Assembly (NCBI RefSeq): GCF_014268815.2
Contig: NZ_JABWRE020000001.1
Span: 2,361,001 to 2,425,000 of the forward strand
Length of the DNA stretch: 64,000 bases
Direction: 5' to 3'
Origin: Pseudomonas urmiensis
GTDB taxonomy: Bacteria > Pseudomonadota > Gammaproteobacteria > Pseudomonadales > Pseudomonadaceae
Numbering within the stretch: the first letter of the stretch is position 1; each line of letters starts with the position of its first letter. Both the position numbers and the translations under genes were made by a program. The notes under the pieces were generated by a model. It did not search any database. It saw only the letters and a list, made by a program, of their open reading frames with translations, and had not been told where the DNA came from. This document shows positions 38,481 to 47,562 of the stretch, piece after piece.

Positions 38481-39506
38481 TCAGCCAGCCATTGCCTCAA
38501 GCTCGTGCAACTCCTGCTCGGTCAACGCCACCCCTTCACGCTCAGCCACCTCGCGCTCGCGATAACGCCGCTCACCCGGCATGCGCGTCAACCCCACCGC
38601 CTGCATCTGCGCAACCAGCTCGCGGCTGCGCTGGGCAAAGCGATCACCCTCCGCCTTACTTGGGTCAATGACGATGATCAGCTGCCCAGTCCAAGGCGTC
38701 TTCGCCCCCGGATGACCGTTCCAATCGAACTCCCAGGAGAAGTTGCCGCCGGTCAATGCCGCTGCCAGCAGCTCGACCATCATCGACAGCGCCGAGCCCT
38801 TGTGCTCGCCAAACGGCAATAGCGCGCCACCTTCAAGAATCGCCTTGGGGTCAGTGGTCGGCTGGCCATTGGCATCCACCCCCATGCCCAGCGGCAGTTG
38901 CTGACCGGCGCGCGCCGCGATCTGCACATCGCCATGGGCCATGGCGCTGGTAGCCATGTCGAAGACGATCGGGTCAGTCCCGGCGCACGGTGCAGCGAAG
39001 GCAATCGGGTTGGTGCCGAACAGCGGTTTGCTGGCGCCATGGGGCACCACGCAGGTCATGCTGTTGACCACGCTGAGCGCCACCAGGCCCTCATCGGCGA
39101 ACGGCTCGACATCCGGCCAAAGGGCCGCGAAATGGTGCGAGTTGTGAATCGCCAGCACGGCAATCCCGGCGCTGCGCGCCTTCTCGACCAGCAGCGCGCG
39201 CGCCGCAGCCAGCGCGGGCTGGGCAAAGCCACCGCCGGCATCGACCCGGACATACCCCGACGCCACATCACTGACCTGCGCGACGGCCTTGCCGTTGACC
39301 CAGCCACTGGCCAGGGTCGAGACGTAGCCGGGAATGCGGAACACGCCATGGCTATGGGCGCCGTCACGCTGGGCACTGGCGCAGTTGAACGCCAGCGCAC
39401 TGGCGACTTGCTGGCTGCAGCCATGGCGCTCGAGGATCGCTTGCAGCAACGCCTGCAATTGGGCAAACGGCACGCGCACGACTGCGCTGGTGGAGGGTGC
39501 GGACAT
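38481..39506 (-). CDS. dpkA: Delta-1-piperideine-2-carboxylate / delta-1-pyrroline-2-carboxylate reductase
   Basis: 341 residues from the ATG at 39506 (AAGGAG six bases before). It belongs to the type II malate/L-lactate dehydrogenase (LDH2) family, with the motifs NCASAQRDGAHSHG, the catalytic His-region HNSHHFAALWPDVEPFADEG, GTNPIAFAAP and LLPFGEHKGSALSMMVELL. DpkA reduces piperideine-2-carboxylate to L-pipecolate with NADPH in D-lysine catabolism and also acts on the proline-series analogue. It is divergent from the RpiR regulator, with a TGACAG inverted repeat between them. Confidence 0.93.
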   Translation of the reverse strand: MSAPSTSAVVRVPFAQLQALLQAILERHGCSQQVASALAFNCASAQRDGAHSHGVFRIPGYVSTLASGWVNGKAVAQVSDVASGYVRVDAGGGFAQPALAAARALLVEKARSAGIAVLAIHNSHHFAALWPDVEPFADEGLVALSVVNSMTCVVPHGASKPLFGTNPIAFAAPCAGTDPIVFDMATSAMAHGDVQIAARAGQQLPLGMGVDANGQPTTDPKAILEGGALLPFGEHKGSALSMMVELLAAALTGGNFSWEFDWNGHPGAKTPWTGQLIIVIDPSKAEGDRFAQRSRELVAQMQAVGLTRMPGERRYREREVAEREGVALTEQELHELEAMAG

Positions 39507-39579
39507 CTGAAGCTCCTTTTTGGAATTATTGGAAACGCAATGGCAACAGCGCTGGCAATGACAAAAACTTTCATGCATG

Positions 39580-39614
39580 TGACAGCTATCTGTCAAATGT
39601 TGACTTGATGACAG
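39580..39614. promoter_or_regulatory. Candidate RpiR operator in the dpkA / rpiR divergent promoter
   Basis: A perfect 6-4-6 palindrome TGACAGctatCTGTCA (39580-39595) followed by a third half-site TGACAG (39609-39614), 29 bp from the start of the palindrome. It lies in the AT-rich 155-bp region between dpkA and the RpiR gene, so one protein bound here could control both directions. No other part of the intergenic region shows comparable symmetry. Confidence 0.55.
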
Positions 39615-39661
39615 AAAAGATCCATTTTCTATTTCACGCCTCACCCAGCCCGGAGCACGTC

Positions 39662-40534
39662 ATGAGCCAATCGATCAAGCAACGCCTGGAGCACAGCCTG
39701 CACAGTGCTGCCGCCTCGGGCCGCAAGATCGCCAGCTACATGCTCGGCAACCTGCACGAACTGCCGTTCCAGACTTCGGCGAGCATCGCCGAGAAGCTTG
39801 GTGTCAGCGAATCCAGCGTTGGTCGCTTCTGCCGCTCGCTCGGCTATGCCCACTTGAAGGCGCTCAAGCAAGACCTGCAAAGCGACCTGGGCGATGGCCC
39901 ATGGCTGGTGGGTGACCGTTTGCAAGAATATCGCCAGAAGCACGACGACAGTCAAAGCAGCGGCAGCCTGGAGCTGGAAATCGCCGCCCTGGTGCGGGTG
40001 CATGAGTACAGCCGCACTGAGGCCTGGCACCAGGTTGCCCAGCGCCTGGCACAACGGCCCCGGGTGTTCATCGCCGGGTTTCAGACCGAGCGCGGCGTCG
40101 CCCAATGCATGACCCACCTGCTGCACTACCTGCGCGATGGCGTGCAGGTGGTCGACGGCAGCGCCGGGCACTTTGGCGAGGTCCTGCTCGGCCGCCCAGA
40201 CCACAGTGCGCTGGTGGTCTTCGAGGCGCGCCGCTATTCACGCCACGCCCTGATGCTGTGCCAGAAGGCACGCCAGGCGGGCATTCCGGTCACGCTGGTG
40301 ACCGACACCTTCTGTGACTGGGCCGATGCCAATGCCGACGAGGTATTTCGCATCCCCACCGAGTTCAATCTGTTCTGGGAATCCACCTCGGCGATGCTGT
40401 CGTGGGTGCACCTGATGGTCAACGAGGTCTGCAAGAAACTCGGGCCTGATGTTGAAAAGCGCTTGGAAGCGACTGCCGCTCTACATAACGAGTTCGTCGG
40501 CTACACCTCGTGGCCGGCGGGAAAACAACAATAG
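39662..40534 (+). CDS. RpiR-family transcriptional regulator
   Basis: 290 residues from the ATG at 39662 (GGAG six bases upstream). N-terminal RpiR helix-turn-helix at about 1-77 (SGRKIASYMLGNLHELPFQTSASIAEKLGVSESSVGRFCRSLGY) and a C-terminal SIS sugar-isomerase-type ligand domain (about 125-260). The SIS fold usually senses a phosphosugar, but RpiR members near amino acid genes sense other ligands. First gene of a run with the ABC transporter and D-amino acid dehydrogenase, divergent from dpkA, so it is the obvious local regulator of D-lysine genes. Confidence 0.9.
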   Translation: MSQSIKQRLEHSLHSAAASGRKIASYMLGNLHELPFQTSASIAEKLGVSESSVGRFCRSLGYAHLKALKQDLQSDLGDGPWLVGDRLQEYRQKHDDSQSSGSLELEIAALVRVHEYSRTEAWHQVAQRLAQRPRVFIAGFQTERGVAQCMTHLLHYLRDGVQVVDGSAGHFGEVLLGRPDHSALVVFEARRYSRHALMLCQKARQAGIPVTLVTDTFCDWADANADEVFRIPTEFNLFWESTSAMLSWVHLMVNEVCKKLGPDVEKRLEATAALHNEFVGYTSWPAGKQQ

Positions 40535-40560
40535 CAAGCGAGCAACCCTAGAGGTGCAAG

Positions 40561-41313
40561 ATGAACAAGACCATGGCTATGGTGGGTGCGTGCGCCCTGC
40601 TGCTGGCGGGGACTGCCAGCGCCGAGACCCTGCGTTTCGCCACTGAAGGCGCTTATCCGCCGTTCAACTATGTCGATGCCGACAACAAGCTGCACGGTTT
40701 CGATATCGATATCACCCACGCCCTGTGCGAGCAGATGAAAGTCGAGTGCACGCTGGTCGCGCAAGACTGGGAAGGCATCATTCCGGCGCTGATGGCGCGC
40801 AAATACGATGCTGTGGTCGCCTCGATGATCGACACCGAGGAGCGGCGCAAGAAGATCGCCTTCACCAACCACTATTACCGCACCCCGCTGACCGTCGCGG
40901 TCGCCAAGGACAGCCCGATCAGCGACGCCCAGACCGACTTCAAAGGCTACACCGTTGGCGCCCAGTCGTCCTCGACCCAGGCGATCTACGCCGAGGACGT
41001 GTACGCCAAGGCCGGCGCCGATGTGAAGCTCTACCCGACCATGGATGAGGCCAATGCCGACCTCGCTGCCGGGCGCCTGGACGGGGTGATCGCCGACAAG
41101 TTCCCCCTGCTCGACTGGCAGAAAAAGAACGGCCAGGACTGCTGCAAGATCCTCGGTGATGTCAGCAAGACCAAAGCCGATGCCGCCATCGCCGTGCGCA
41201 AGGACGACGAGGCGCTGCGCGAGCGACTGAACAAGGCCCTGGGCGAGATCGTCGCCAATGGCACTTATCAGAAGATCGCCAGCAAGTACTTCGAGTTCGA
41301 CATCTATAACTGA
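40561..41313 (+). CDS. Amino acid ABC transporter periplasmic binding protein
   Basis: 250 residues, SBP_bac_3 family, with signal peptide MNKTMAMVGACALLLAGTASA and the mature ETLRFATEGAYPPFNYVDADNKLHGFDIDI typical of lysine/arginine/ornithine-binding proteins. Two cysteine pairs (CEQMKVEC; DCCK) may form disulfides. The Pro-Pro-Phe-Asn pocket and HGFDIDI are ligand-site motifs for cationic/polar amino acids. It starts 26 bp after the RpiR gene with an AGAGGTG site. It probably captures the D-amino acid used by AmaD. Confidence 0.92.
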   Translation: MNKTMAMVGACALLLAGTASAETLRFATEGAYPPFNYVDADNKLHGFDIDITHALCEQMKVECTLVAQDWEGIIPALMARKYDAVVASMIDTEERRKKIAFTNHYYRTPLTVAVAKDSPISDAQTDFKGYTVGAQSSSTQAIYAEDVYAKAGADVKLYPTMDEANADLAAGRLDGVIADKFPLLDWQKKNGQDCCKILGDVSKTKADAAIAVRKDDEALRERLNKALGEIVANGTYQKIASKYFEFDIYN

Positions 41314-41332
41314 CCACCAGGACATTTGCGTG

Positions 41333-41393
41333 GCAGCGGGCTCAGCCTAGGCGCCTGACGGGCGCCATCACGGGGCAAGCCCGCTCCCGCGCA
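41333..41393. repeat. REP element between binding protein and permease genes
   Basis: CAGCGGGCT ... AGCCCGCTCCC inverted arms with the REP core GGGGCAAGCCCGC at 41371-41385, 20-80 bp past the binding-protein stop. Such an intra-operon hairpin commonly stabilises the upstream binding-protein message against 3' decay, letting it be made in excess over the permeases. Confidence 0.7.
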
Positions 41394-41429
41394 CGTTCGC
41401 ATGCACTCATTGCAAGTGGGGAAACACCC

Positions 41430-42149
41430 ATGTTCGATCAACTGTCCTTGCTGTCTTTCGCCAGCGGTGGCTGGGGCCAGGCGCTGCTCGCCGGCGCCCT
41501 GGTGACTGTGTCGCTGGCCCTGGCTTGTCTGCCTATTGGCCTGCCACTTGGCCTGGCTGTGGCCCTTGCCGCCCGCTCGCGCAAACGCCTGCCACGGGCC
41601 TGGGCAACCACTTTTTCCACGGTATTTCGCGGCCTGCCGGAGCTGCTGACCCTGCTGATCATCTATTACGGCTGCCAGATCGCTGCGCAGAAGATTCTCG
41701 CTGCCATGGGCTATCAAGGCGAGGTGCTGATCAATACCTTCCTCGCGGCGATGATCGCCTTCAGCCTGGTGTTCGCCGCCTTCTCCAGCGAAATCTGGCT
41801 GGCCGCCTTCAAGACCTTGCCCAAGGGCCAGCTTGAAGCCTGCTCGGCACTGGGCCTGAGCAAGCGCACCGGGTTCTTCAAGGTGGTATTGCCGCAGTTG
41901 ACCCGCATCGCCCTGCCCGGCCTATCCAACAATTGGTTGTCGCTGCTCAAGGACACTTCGCTGGTGTCGACCATCTCCCTGGTCGATCTGATGCGCCAGA
42001 CCAACCTGGCGGTCAGCGTGACCAAGGAGCCGATGTTCTTCTATGGCGTGGCCTGCCTGGGCTACCTGCTGTTCTCGGCGCTGTCGGGCCGGGTGTTTGC
42101 CTTCATCGAGCGGCGCTGCAGCCGTCACCTGCAAGGAGCACGGGCATGA
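41430..42149 (+). CDS. Amino acid ABC transporter permease (HisQ-like)
   Basis: 239 residues with about five membrane helices and the EAA-type loop EACSALGLSKRTGFFKVVLPQL near residue 140. A HisQ/GlnP-type domain motif TVFRGLPELLTLLIIYYG is present near residue 60. The inner-membrane half of a heterodimeric polar amino acid permease. Its stop overlaps the start of the second permease (ATGA). Good AAGTGGGG site upstream. Confidence 0.93.
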   Translation: MFDQLSLLSFASGGWGQALLAGALVTVSLALACLPIGLPLGLAVALAARSRKRLPRAWATTFSTVFRGLPELLTLLIIYYGCQIAAQKILAAMGYQGEVLINTFLAAMIAFSLVFAAFSSEIWLAAFKTLPKGQLEACSALGLSKRTGFFKVVLPQLTRIALPGLSNNWLSLLKDTSLVSTISLVDLMRQTNLAVSVTKEPMFFYGVACLGYLLFSALSGRVFAFIERRCSRHLQGARA

Positions 42150-42856
42150 CTGTCGAACAACTGCTGGGGCTGGTGCTCGACCCCGAACTGCTGGAGCGCT
42201 ACGGACCGCGCTTTATCGATGGCCTGCTGGTGACCGCCAAGCTGGTGGCTATCTCGTTTACCCTCGGGGCGCTACTGGGCCTGCTGCTGGCGCTGGCGCG
42301 GATGTCCAAGCAGCCACTGCTCAACCGCCTGGCTGCTGGCTACATCTATTTCTTCCGTGGCTCGCCACTGCTGGCCCAGCTGTTTTTGCTGTACTACGGC
42401 CTCGGCTCGCTCAAAGGCTTCTGGCAAGACTTGGGGCTATGGTGGTTCTTCCGCGAGGCCTGGTACTGCGCCGTGCTCGCCTTCACCCTGAACACTGCCG
42501 CCTACCAGGCAGAAATTTTCCGCGGCAGCCTGCTGGCCATCGCCCCGGGGCAGTACGAAGCGGCGCGAGCGCTCAACCTCAAGCGCTCGACCACCTTCTT
42601 CAAGGTGATCATGCCGCAGTCGTTGCTGGTGGCCATCGGCCCCTTGGGTAACGAGCTGATCCTGATGATCAAGGCCAGCGCCATCGCCTCGCTGGTGACC
42701 ATCTATGACCTGATGGGCGTGACCAAGCTGGCCTTCTCGCGCAGTTTCGACTTCCAGATCTACCTGTGGGCGGCGGTGCTCTATCTGCTGATCGTGGAAA
42801 TCGTCCGGCGCACCCTGAAACACCTGGAAGCCCGCCTGGGCCGCCACCTGAACTGA
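42146..42856 (+). CDS. Amino acid ABC transporter permease (HisM-like)
   Basis: 236 residues from the ATG at 42146, overlapping the previous stop by 4 bp. Five membrane helices, the YFFRGSPLLAQLFLLYYGLGSL segment near residue 70, and the EAA loop EAARALNLKRSTTFFKVIMPQSLLVAIGPLGNE near residue 135. Partner of the upstream HisQ-like permease. The next gene, a D-amino acid dehydrogenase, is inserted between the permeases and the ATPase. Confidence 0.93.
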   Translation: MTVEQLLGLVLDPELLERYGPRFIDGLLVTAKLVAISFTLGALLGLLLALARMSKQPLLNRLAAGYIYFFRGSPLLAQLFLLYYGLGSLKGFWQDLGLWWFFREAWYCAVLAFTLNTAAYQAEIFRGSLLAIAPGQYEAARALNLKRSTTFFKVIMPQSLLVAIGPLGNELILMIKASAIASLVTIYDLMGVTKLAFSRSFDFQIYLWAAVLYLLIVEIVRRTLKHLEARLGRHLN

Positions 42857-42872
42857 CCGAAGGATACGCTCC

Positions 42873-44117
42873 ATGCATTGCCAAACCCTTGTCCTGGGCG
42901 CCGGTATCGTCGGCGTCAGCACTGCGCTGCACCTGCAAGCGCGTGGCCGTCAGGTGATCCTGATCGACCGCGACGAGCCGGGCAGCGGCACCAGCCATGG
43001 CAACGCCGGGCTGATCGAACGCTCCAGCGTCATTCCCTATGCGTTCCCGCGTAACCTTGGCGCGCTGCTGCGCTATGGCCTGAACCGCCAGCCGGATGTG
43101 CGCTACAGCCCGCTGCACTTGCCCAAGGCGGCGCCCTGGCTGCTGCGCTACTGGCAACAATCGGCGCCCGGCCGCCTGGCTGCGGCGGCGGCCGACATGC
43201 TGCCGCTGGTGCAGCGCAGCGTCGAGGAGCACGACGCGTTGATAGAAGCCGCCGGGCTGGCTGCGCTGGTCAAGGCCAAAGGCTGGATCGAGGTGTTCCG
43301 CGACCCTGCCCTGTTCGCCCAGGCCAAACAAGAGGTCAAGGGCCTGGCCCGTTATGGCCTGCACTATGAATTTCTGGAGCGCGAGCAGCTGCAAGCACGC
43401 GAGCAGCAATTGCAAGGTGATGTCGTTGGCGGCATCCACTGGCTCGACCCGAAAACCGTCAGCAACCCAGGTGGTCTGACCCGTGGTTATGCCGCACTGT
43501 TCGTCCAGCGTGGCGGGCAGTTCCTGCATGGCGATGCCAGTAGCCTGCGCCAGGTGGATGGCAAATGGCAGGTCGACAGCCAGCGCGGAGCGCTGAGCGC
43601 CGACGAAGTAGTCGCCTGCCTTGGTCCGCAATCGGCCGAGCTGTACGCACCGCTGGGCTATCGCTTCCCGCTGGGCATCAAGCGTGGCTATCACATGCAC
43701 TACGCCACCCGTGGCGATGCCCAATTGCAGCATTCGATCTGCGACACCCAAGGCGGCTACGTACTGGCACCGATGGCCCGTGGCGTGCGCCTGACCACCG
43801 GCATCGAGTTCGCCGCCAGCGATGCGCCGGCCAACGAAATCCAGCTGCAGCGCTGCGAAGCCTTGGCCCGCAAGCTGTTCCCGGCGCTTGGTGAGCGCCT
43901 GGACGACCAGCCCTGGCTGGGCCGGCGCCCGTGCATGCCGGACATGCGCCCGGTGATTGGCCCAGCGCCCAGGCACAAAGGCCTGTGGTTCAACTTCGGG
44001 CACGCCCACCATGGCCTGACCCTGGGCCCAGTGACCGGGCGCTTGCTGGCCGAAATGCTCACCGGCGAACAGCCGTTTACTGATCCTGCGCCTTACAGCG
44101 CCGCACGCTTCGACTAG
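42873..44117 (+). CDS. amaD: D-amino acid dehydrogenase AmaD (DadA family)
   Basis: 414 residues, a flavoprotein of the DAO/DadA family with an N-terminal FAD-binding loop LGAGIVGVSTALHLQARG (residues 5-22) and the DadA motif GSGTSHGNAGLI. The C-terminal RPCMPDMRPVIG and FNFGHAHHGLTLGPVTGRLL are the second FAD-contact segment. It oxidises D-amino acids to 2-oxo acids and transfers electrons to the respiratory chain. In P. putida AmaD, encoded next to this transporter, acts on D-lysine and gives piperideine-2-carboxylate. It lies 16 bp after the permease. Confidence 0.93.
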   Translation: MHCQTLVLGAGIVGVSTALHLQARGRQVILIDRDEPGSGTSHGNAGLIERSSVIPYAFPRNLGALLRYGLNRQPDVRYSPLHLPKAAPWLLRYWQQSAPGRLAAAAADMLPLVQRSVEEHDALIEAAGLAALVKAKGWIEVFRDPALFAQAKQEVKGLARYGLHYEFLEREQLQAREQQLQGDVVGGIHWLDPKTVSNPGGLTRGYAALFVQRGGQFLHGDASSLRQVDGKWQVDSQRGALSADEVVACLGPQSAELYAPLGYRFPLGIKRGYHMHYATRGDAQLQHSICDTQGGYVLAPMARGVRLTTGIEFAASDAPANEIQLQRCEALARKLFPALGERLDDQPWLGRRPCMPDMRPVIGPAPRHKGLWFNFGHAHHGLTLGPVTGRLLAEMLTGEQPFTDPAPYSAARFD

Positions 44118-44140
44118 AACTTCAGCGGGAGAACAACAAC

Positions 44141-44923
<783 letters not shown>

Positions 44924-44942
44924 GCTAGGCAGTATGGGCCCT

Positions 44943-45003
44943 ATCGCGGGGCAAGCCCGCTCCCACGCGAGCACGTTGATCGTGGGAGCGGCTTGCCCCC
45001 GAT
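44943..45003. repeat. REP pair in inverted orientation after the ABC ATPase gene
   Basis: ATCGCGGGGCAAGCCCGCTCCCACG (44943-44967) and its near-inverse (44981-45003, with a 2-base gap), 13 bp apart. It lies 20-80 bp past the ATPase stop and directly abuts a long palindrome. Likely transcript end structure. Confidence 0.85.
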
Positions 45004-45024
45004 CATTGCAGCGCTGCAATGATC
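45001..45024. repeat. Perfect 24-bp palindrome beside the REP pair
   Basis: GATCATTGCAGC (45001-45012) is followed without spacer by its exact reverse complement (45013-45024). Such length and perfection is not typical of the REP unit, and no loop remains for a good hairpin, so a dimeric protein site is possible. It sits in the 366-bp gap between the ABC operon and the C26 hydrolase gene. Confidence 0.7.
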
Positions 45025-45289
45025 CAACTGCATCGTTAAATATATTTACCAAAACCCCCGCCAAACCCTTGCCAGCCAAGGCCCCGCCGCTCTACACCCC
45101 CCGAAAACCGGCGCCAAAGCGCGCGCCACTCGTTTGACATATCGAACGGCTCTGGCAAGCTATGAGTAAGCCCCGACCGGCATCGTCTCCCTCTGCGAGC
45201 CGGCAGTGCTCGGGGCCCGAGGTCGTACACAAGGCCAAGGCCGTGCGCCTGCACAACAACGACAGGAAGCACCTGTCCCAAGGTGACAT
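45025..45289. other. Promoter region of the C26 hydrolase gene
   Basis: Remainder of the 366-bp gap. The only AT-rich stretch is TTAAATATATTTACC (45036-45050), a plausible promoter -10/UP area about 240 bp from the start codon. The rest is GC-rich, with frames open on both strands but no convincing gene. I see no riboswitch-like structure. Confidence 0.4.
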
Positions 45290-46102
45290 ATGTCCAACAG
45301 CAACATTGGCAACAAGCAACCTTCCCTGCGCAAGCCCGTCGTCCTGATGACCATGGGCAGCCAAGAGCGCAAAGGCCATGACTATCAGGTCATGACCCAC
45401 AAATACATCACTCCGCTGGTCGACTTCGCAGGCTGCATTCCGGTCCTGGTTCCCACGTGCTGTGGTACCGAAGACCTGGAGAGCTACCTGGACATGGCCG
45501 ACGGCGTCTACCTGACCGGCGCCGGCAGCAACATCGACCCAGCGCTGTACGGCCAGGAAAACGAAACGCCCGGCAAAGCCCAGGACAAGAACCGCGACCT
45601 GTTCGACATCCCCCTGGTGCAGTTGGCCATTGCCCGCGGCCTGCCGATCTTCGGTATCTGCCGGGGCATGCAGGAAATCAACGTGGCCCTGGGTGGTGAC
45701 ATCTACCAGAAGGTCTACGCCGAAGCCGGCTTCAACGATCACCGGGAAAACCCGGAAGATCCGGTCGACGTCCAGTACCAGCAAGTGCATGGCGTGAAGA
45801 TCAAACCAGGCAGCTGGCTGCGCGACGCACTGGGTACCGACGAAATCCGCGTCAACTCGCTGCACGGCCAAGGCCTGCGCAACCTGGGTGAAGGCCTGGA
45901 GCCGATTGCCCACGCTGAAGATGGCCTGGTCGAGGCAATCCACGCACCGAGCATCTCGCCGTTCCTGTTTGCCGTGCAATGGCATCCCGAGTGGCAAGCG
46001 GCGAAAAACCCAGATTCGATCAAGATGTTCCAGGCATTTGGCGATGCCTGCCGCGCCCAGGTCCGCAAATCCCAAGTCAGCAAGCGCCACCAGGCCGCCT
46101 GA
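45290..46102 (+). CDS. Gamma-glutamyl-GABA hydrolase family protein (peptidase C26, PuuD-like)
   Basis: 270 residues, class I glutamine amidotransferase-like fold with nucleophile Cys124 in GICRGMQEINVALGG, catalytic His in VQWHPEWQ and the substrate loop SLHGQGL. AAGGTGAC lies shortly upstream of the ATG. The family hydrolyses gamma-glutamyl amide bonds, for example gamma-glutamyl-GABA in putrescine breakdown. No other gamma-glutamyl pathway gene (PuuA, PuuB, PuuC) is adjacent; the D-lysine and galactarate genes flank it. The true substrate is open. Confidence 0.87.
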   Translation: MSNSNIGNKQPSLRKPVVLMTMGSQERKGHDYQVMTHKYITPLVDFAGCIPVLVPTCCGTEDLESYLDMADGVYLTGAGSNIDPALYGQENETPGKAQDKNRDLFDIPLVQLAIARGLPIFGICRGMQEINVALGGDIYQKVYAEAGFNDHRENPEDPVDVQYQQVHGVKIKPGSWLRDALGTDEIRVNSLHGQGLRNLGEGLEPIAHAEDGLVEAIHAPSISPFLFAVQWHPEWQAAKNPDSIKMFQAFGDACRAQVRKSQVSKRHQAA

Positions 46103-46128
46103 CCCCTCGCTTCGTTAGTTTTGATCGC

Positions 46129-46149
46129 GGGGCGGCGCAAGGCCGCCCC
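46129..46149 (+). terminator. Hairpin after the C26 hydrolase gene
   Basis: GGGGCGGC / GCCGCCCC arms around a 5-base loop, 27 bp past the stop codon and followed by CGTTT. A probable rho-independent terminator with a short T-tract. Confidence 0.65.
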
Positions 46150-46474
46150 CGTTTCCCCGGTCACCCTCTGCTGGTCCCAGAACACTTCCCGTGGAAGCGG
46201 GTGGCGGGCTCGTGCCTGTCCCTGCGATCTTTTTTCCCTCTCAAGTCATACGACGACTTCTTGCCGTAGCCAGCACTGCGCATTCGGCTTCAACCGTCTC
46301 GTCATCTGTCATGGCCACTTCGCGGGCAAGCCCGCGCCCACAGGAACTGCAGAGCTCTCAAGGCCCCTGGAGCATCAATGGGGGACGAGCTTGGCCGCGA
46401 AGTTATCGGCGCTCCAACCTGCCTATTTCCTGGCGACGCGGAAAAAATCTGCGCAGAGGTACTAGTCATCATTC
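46150..46474. other. Gap upstream of kdgD with a REP element at 46314-46344
   Basis: Contains a REP-like unit (GCCACTTCGCGGGCAAGCCC..., core GCGGGCAAGCCCGC) and a diverged inverse partner near 46395 (GCTTGGCCGCGAAG). No coding frame has a good start, length and ribosome site. The 3' part leads to the kdgD promoter and operator. Confidence 0.55.
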
Positions 46475-46491
46475 AAGTTGTACGATAACTT
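46475..46491 (+). promoter_or_regulatory. Candidate operator of the galactarate regulator upstream of kdgD
   Basis: AAGTTGTACGATAACTT is an imperfect palindrome (AAGTT...AACTT arms) 55 bp upstream of the kdgD start. AGTTGTACGAT recurs at 53104, in front of the FadR-type GntR gene at the other end of the cluster. Repetition at both ends supports an operator for that regulator. Confidence 0.65.
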
Positions 46492-46545
46492 ACCTCCATC
46501 GCAGCACATCACCTTCACCCCAAGCGCCATAGGATGCCAACAACA

Positions 46546-47457
46546 ATGAATCCACAAGAACTGCAATCCATCCTCTCCCACGGCCTGCTGTCGTTCCCGG
46601 TGACCGACTTCAACGCCCAGGGCGACTTCAACCAGGCCGGCTACATCAAGCGCCTGGAATGGCTCGCCCCCTATGGCGCCAGCGCCCTGTTCGCCGCCGG
46701 CGGGACGGGTGAGTTCTTCTCCCTGGCTGCCAGCGAGTACAGCCAAGTGATCAAGACCGCAGTCGATACCTGCGAGCGCTCGGTACCGATCCTGGCCGGC
46801 GTCGGTGGCTCCACCCGCCAGGCCATCGAATACGCCCAGGAAGCCGAACGGCTTGGCGCCAAAGGCCTGCTGCTGCTGCCGCACTACCTCACCGAGGCCA
46901 GCCAGGATGGCGTCGCCGCTCACGTCGAAGCGGTGTGCAAATCGGTCAAGATTGGCGTGGTGGTGTACAACCGCAACGTCTGCCGCCTCAACGCCAGCCT
47001 GCTCGAGCAACTGGCCGAGCGCTGCCCGAACCTGATCGGCTACAAGGATGGCCTGGGCGATATCGAGCTGATGGTGTCGATTCGTCGCCGCCTGGGCGAC
47101 CGCTTCAGCTACCTGGGTGGTCTGCCGACCGCTGAGGTGTATGCTGCCGCCTATAAAGCCCTGGGTGTACCGGTGTACTCCTCGGCGGTGTTCAACTTCG
47201 TGCCCAAGACCGCGATGGACTTCTACCACGCCATCGCCCGTGACGATCACGCCACCGTGGCCAAGCTGATCGACGATTTCTTCCTGCCGTACCTGGACAT
47301 CCGCAACCGCAAAGCCGGTTACGCGGTGAGCATCGTCAAGGCCGGCGCCAAGCTCGCCGGTTACGACGCAGGCCCAGTACGCACGCCGCTGACCGACCTG
47401 ACTGGCGAAGAGTACGAGATGCTCGCCGCGCTGATGGACAAGATGGGTCCGCAGTAA
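46546..47457 (+). CDS. kdgD: 5-dehydro-4-deoxyglucarate dehydratase (decarboxylating)
   Basis: 303 residues from the ATG at 46546 ([22 protein letters not shown]), matching the known P. putida protein start; an ATG four codons upstream is less likely. It is a DHDPS/NAL-superfamily class I aldolase-type enzyme with GGTGE (52-56), Tyr141 and Schiff-base Lys167 (LIGYKDGL). It converts 5-keto-4-deoxyglucarate to 2,5-dioxopentanoate plus CO2 and water, cytosolic, shared by glucarate and galactarate breakdown. It begins the cluster kdgD-gudP-garD-dehydrogenase. Confidence 0.96.
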   Translation: MNPQELQSILSHGLLSFPVTDFNAQGDFNQAGYIKRLEWLAPYGASALFAAGGTGEFFSLAASEYSQVIKTAVDTCERSVPILAGVGGSTRQAIEYAQEAERLGAKGLLLLPHYLTEASQDGVAAHVEAVCKSVKIGVVVYNRNVCRLNASLLEQLAERCPNLIGYKDGLGDIELMVSIRRRLGDRFSYLGGLPTAEVYAAAYKALGVPVYSSAVFNFVPKTAMDFYHAIARDDHATVAKLIDDFFLPYLDIRNRKAGYAVSIVKAGAKLAGYDAGPVRTPLTDLTGEEYEMLAALMDKMGPQ

Positions 47458-47486
47458 GCACCACCCCGCGGCCTGCCAATGCCGCA

Positions 47487-47515
47487 CACCGGAGCCGGGC
47501 GATGCCTGGCTCCGG
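47487..47515 (+). terminator. Intra-operon hairpin between kdgD and gudP
   Basis: ACCGGAGCC / GGCTCCGGT arms (47487-47495 and 47507-47515) closing an 11-base loop, with no T-run after it. More likely an mRNA-stabilising or partial terminator than a full stop, since the next three genes follow in the same direction. Confidence 0.6.
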
Positions 47516-47562
47516 TTACAACTCGTTAGCCCGCACAAAAATAACTAGTGGGAGTACCCAGC

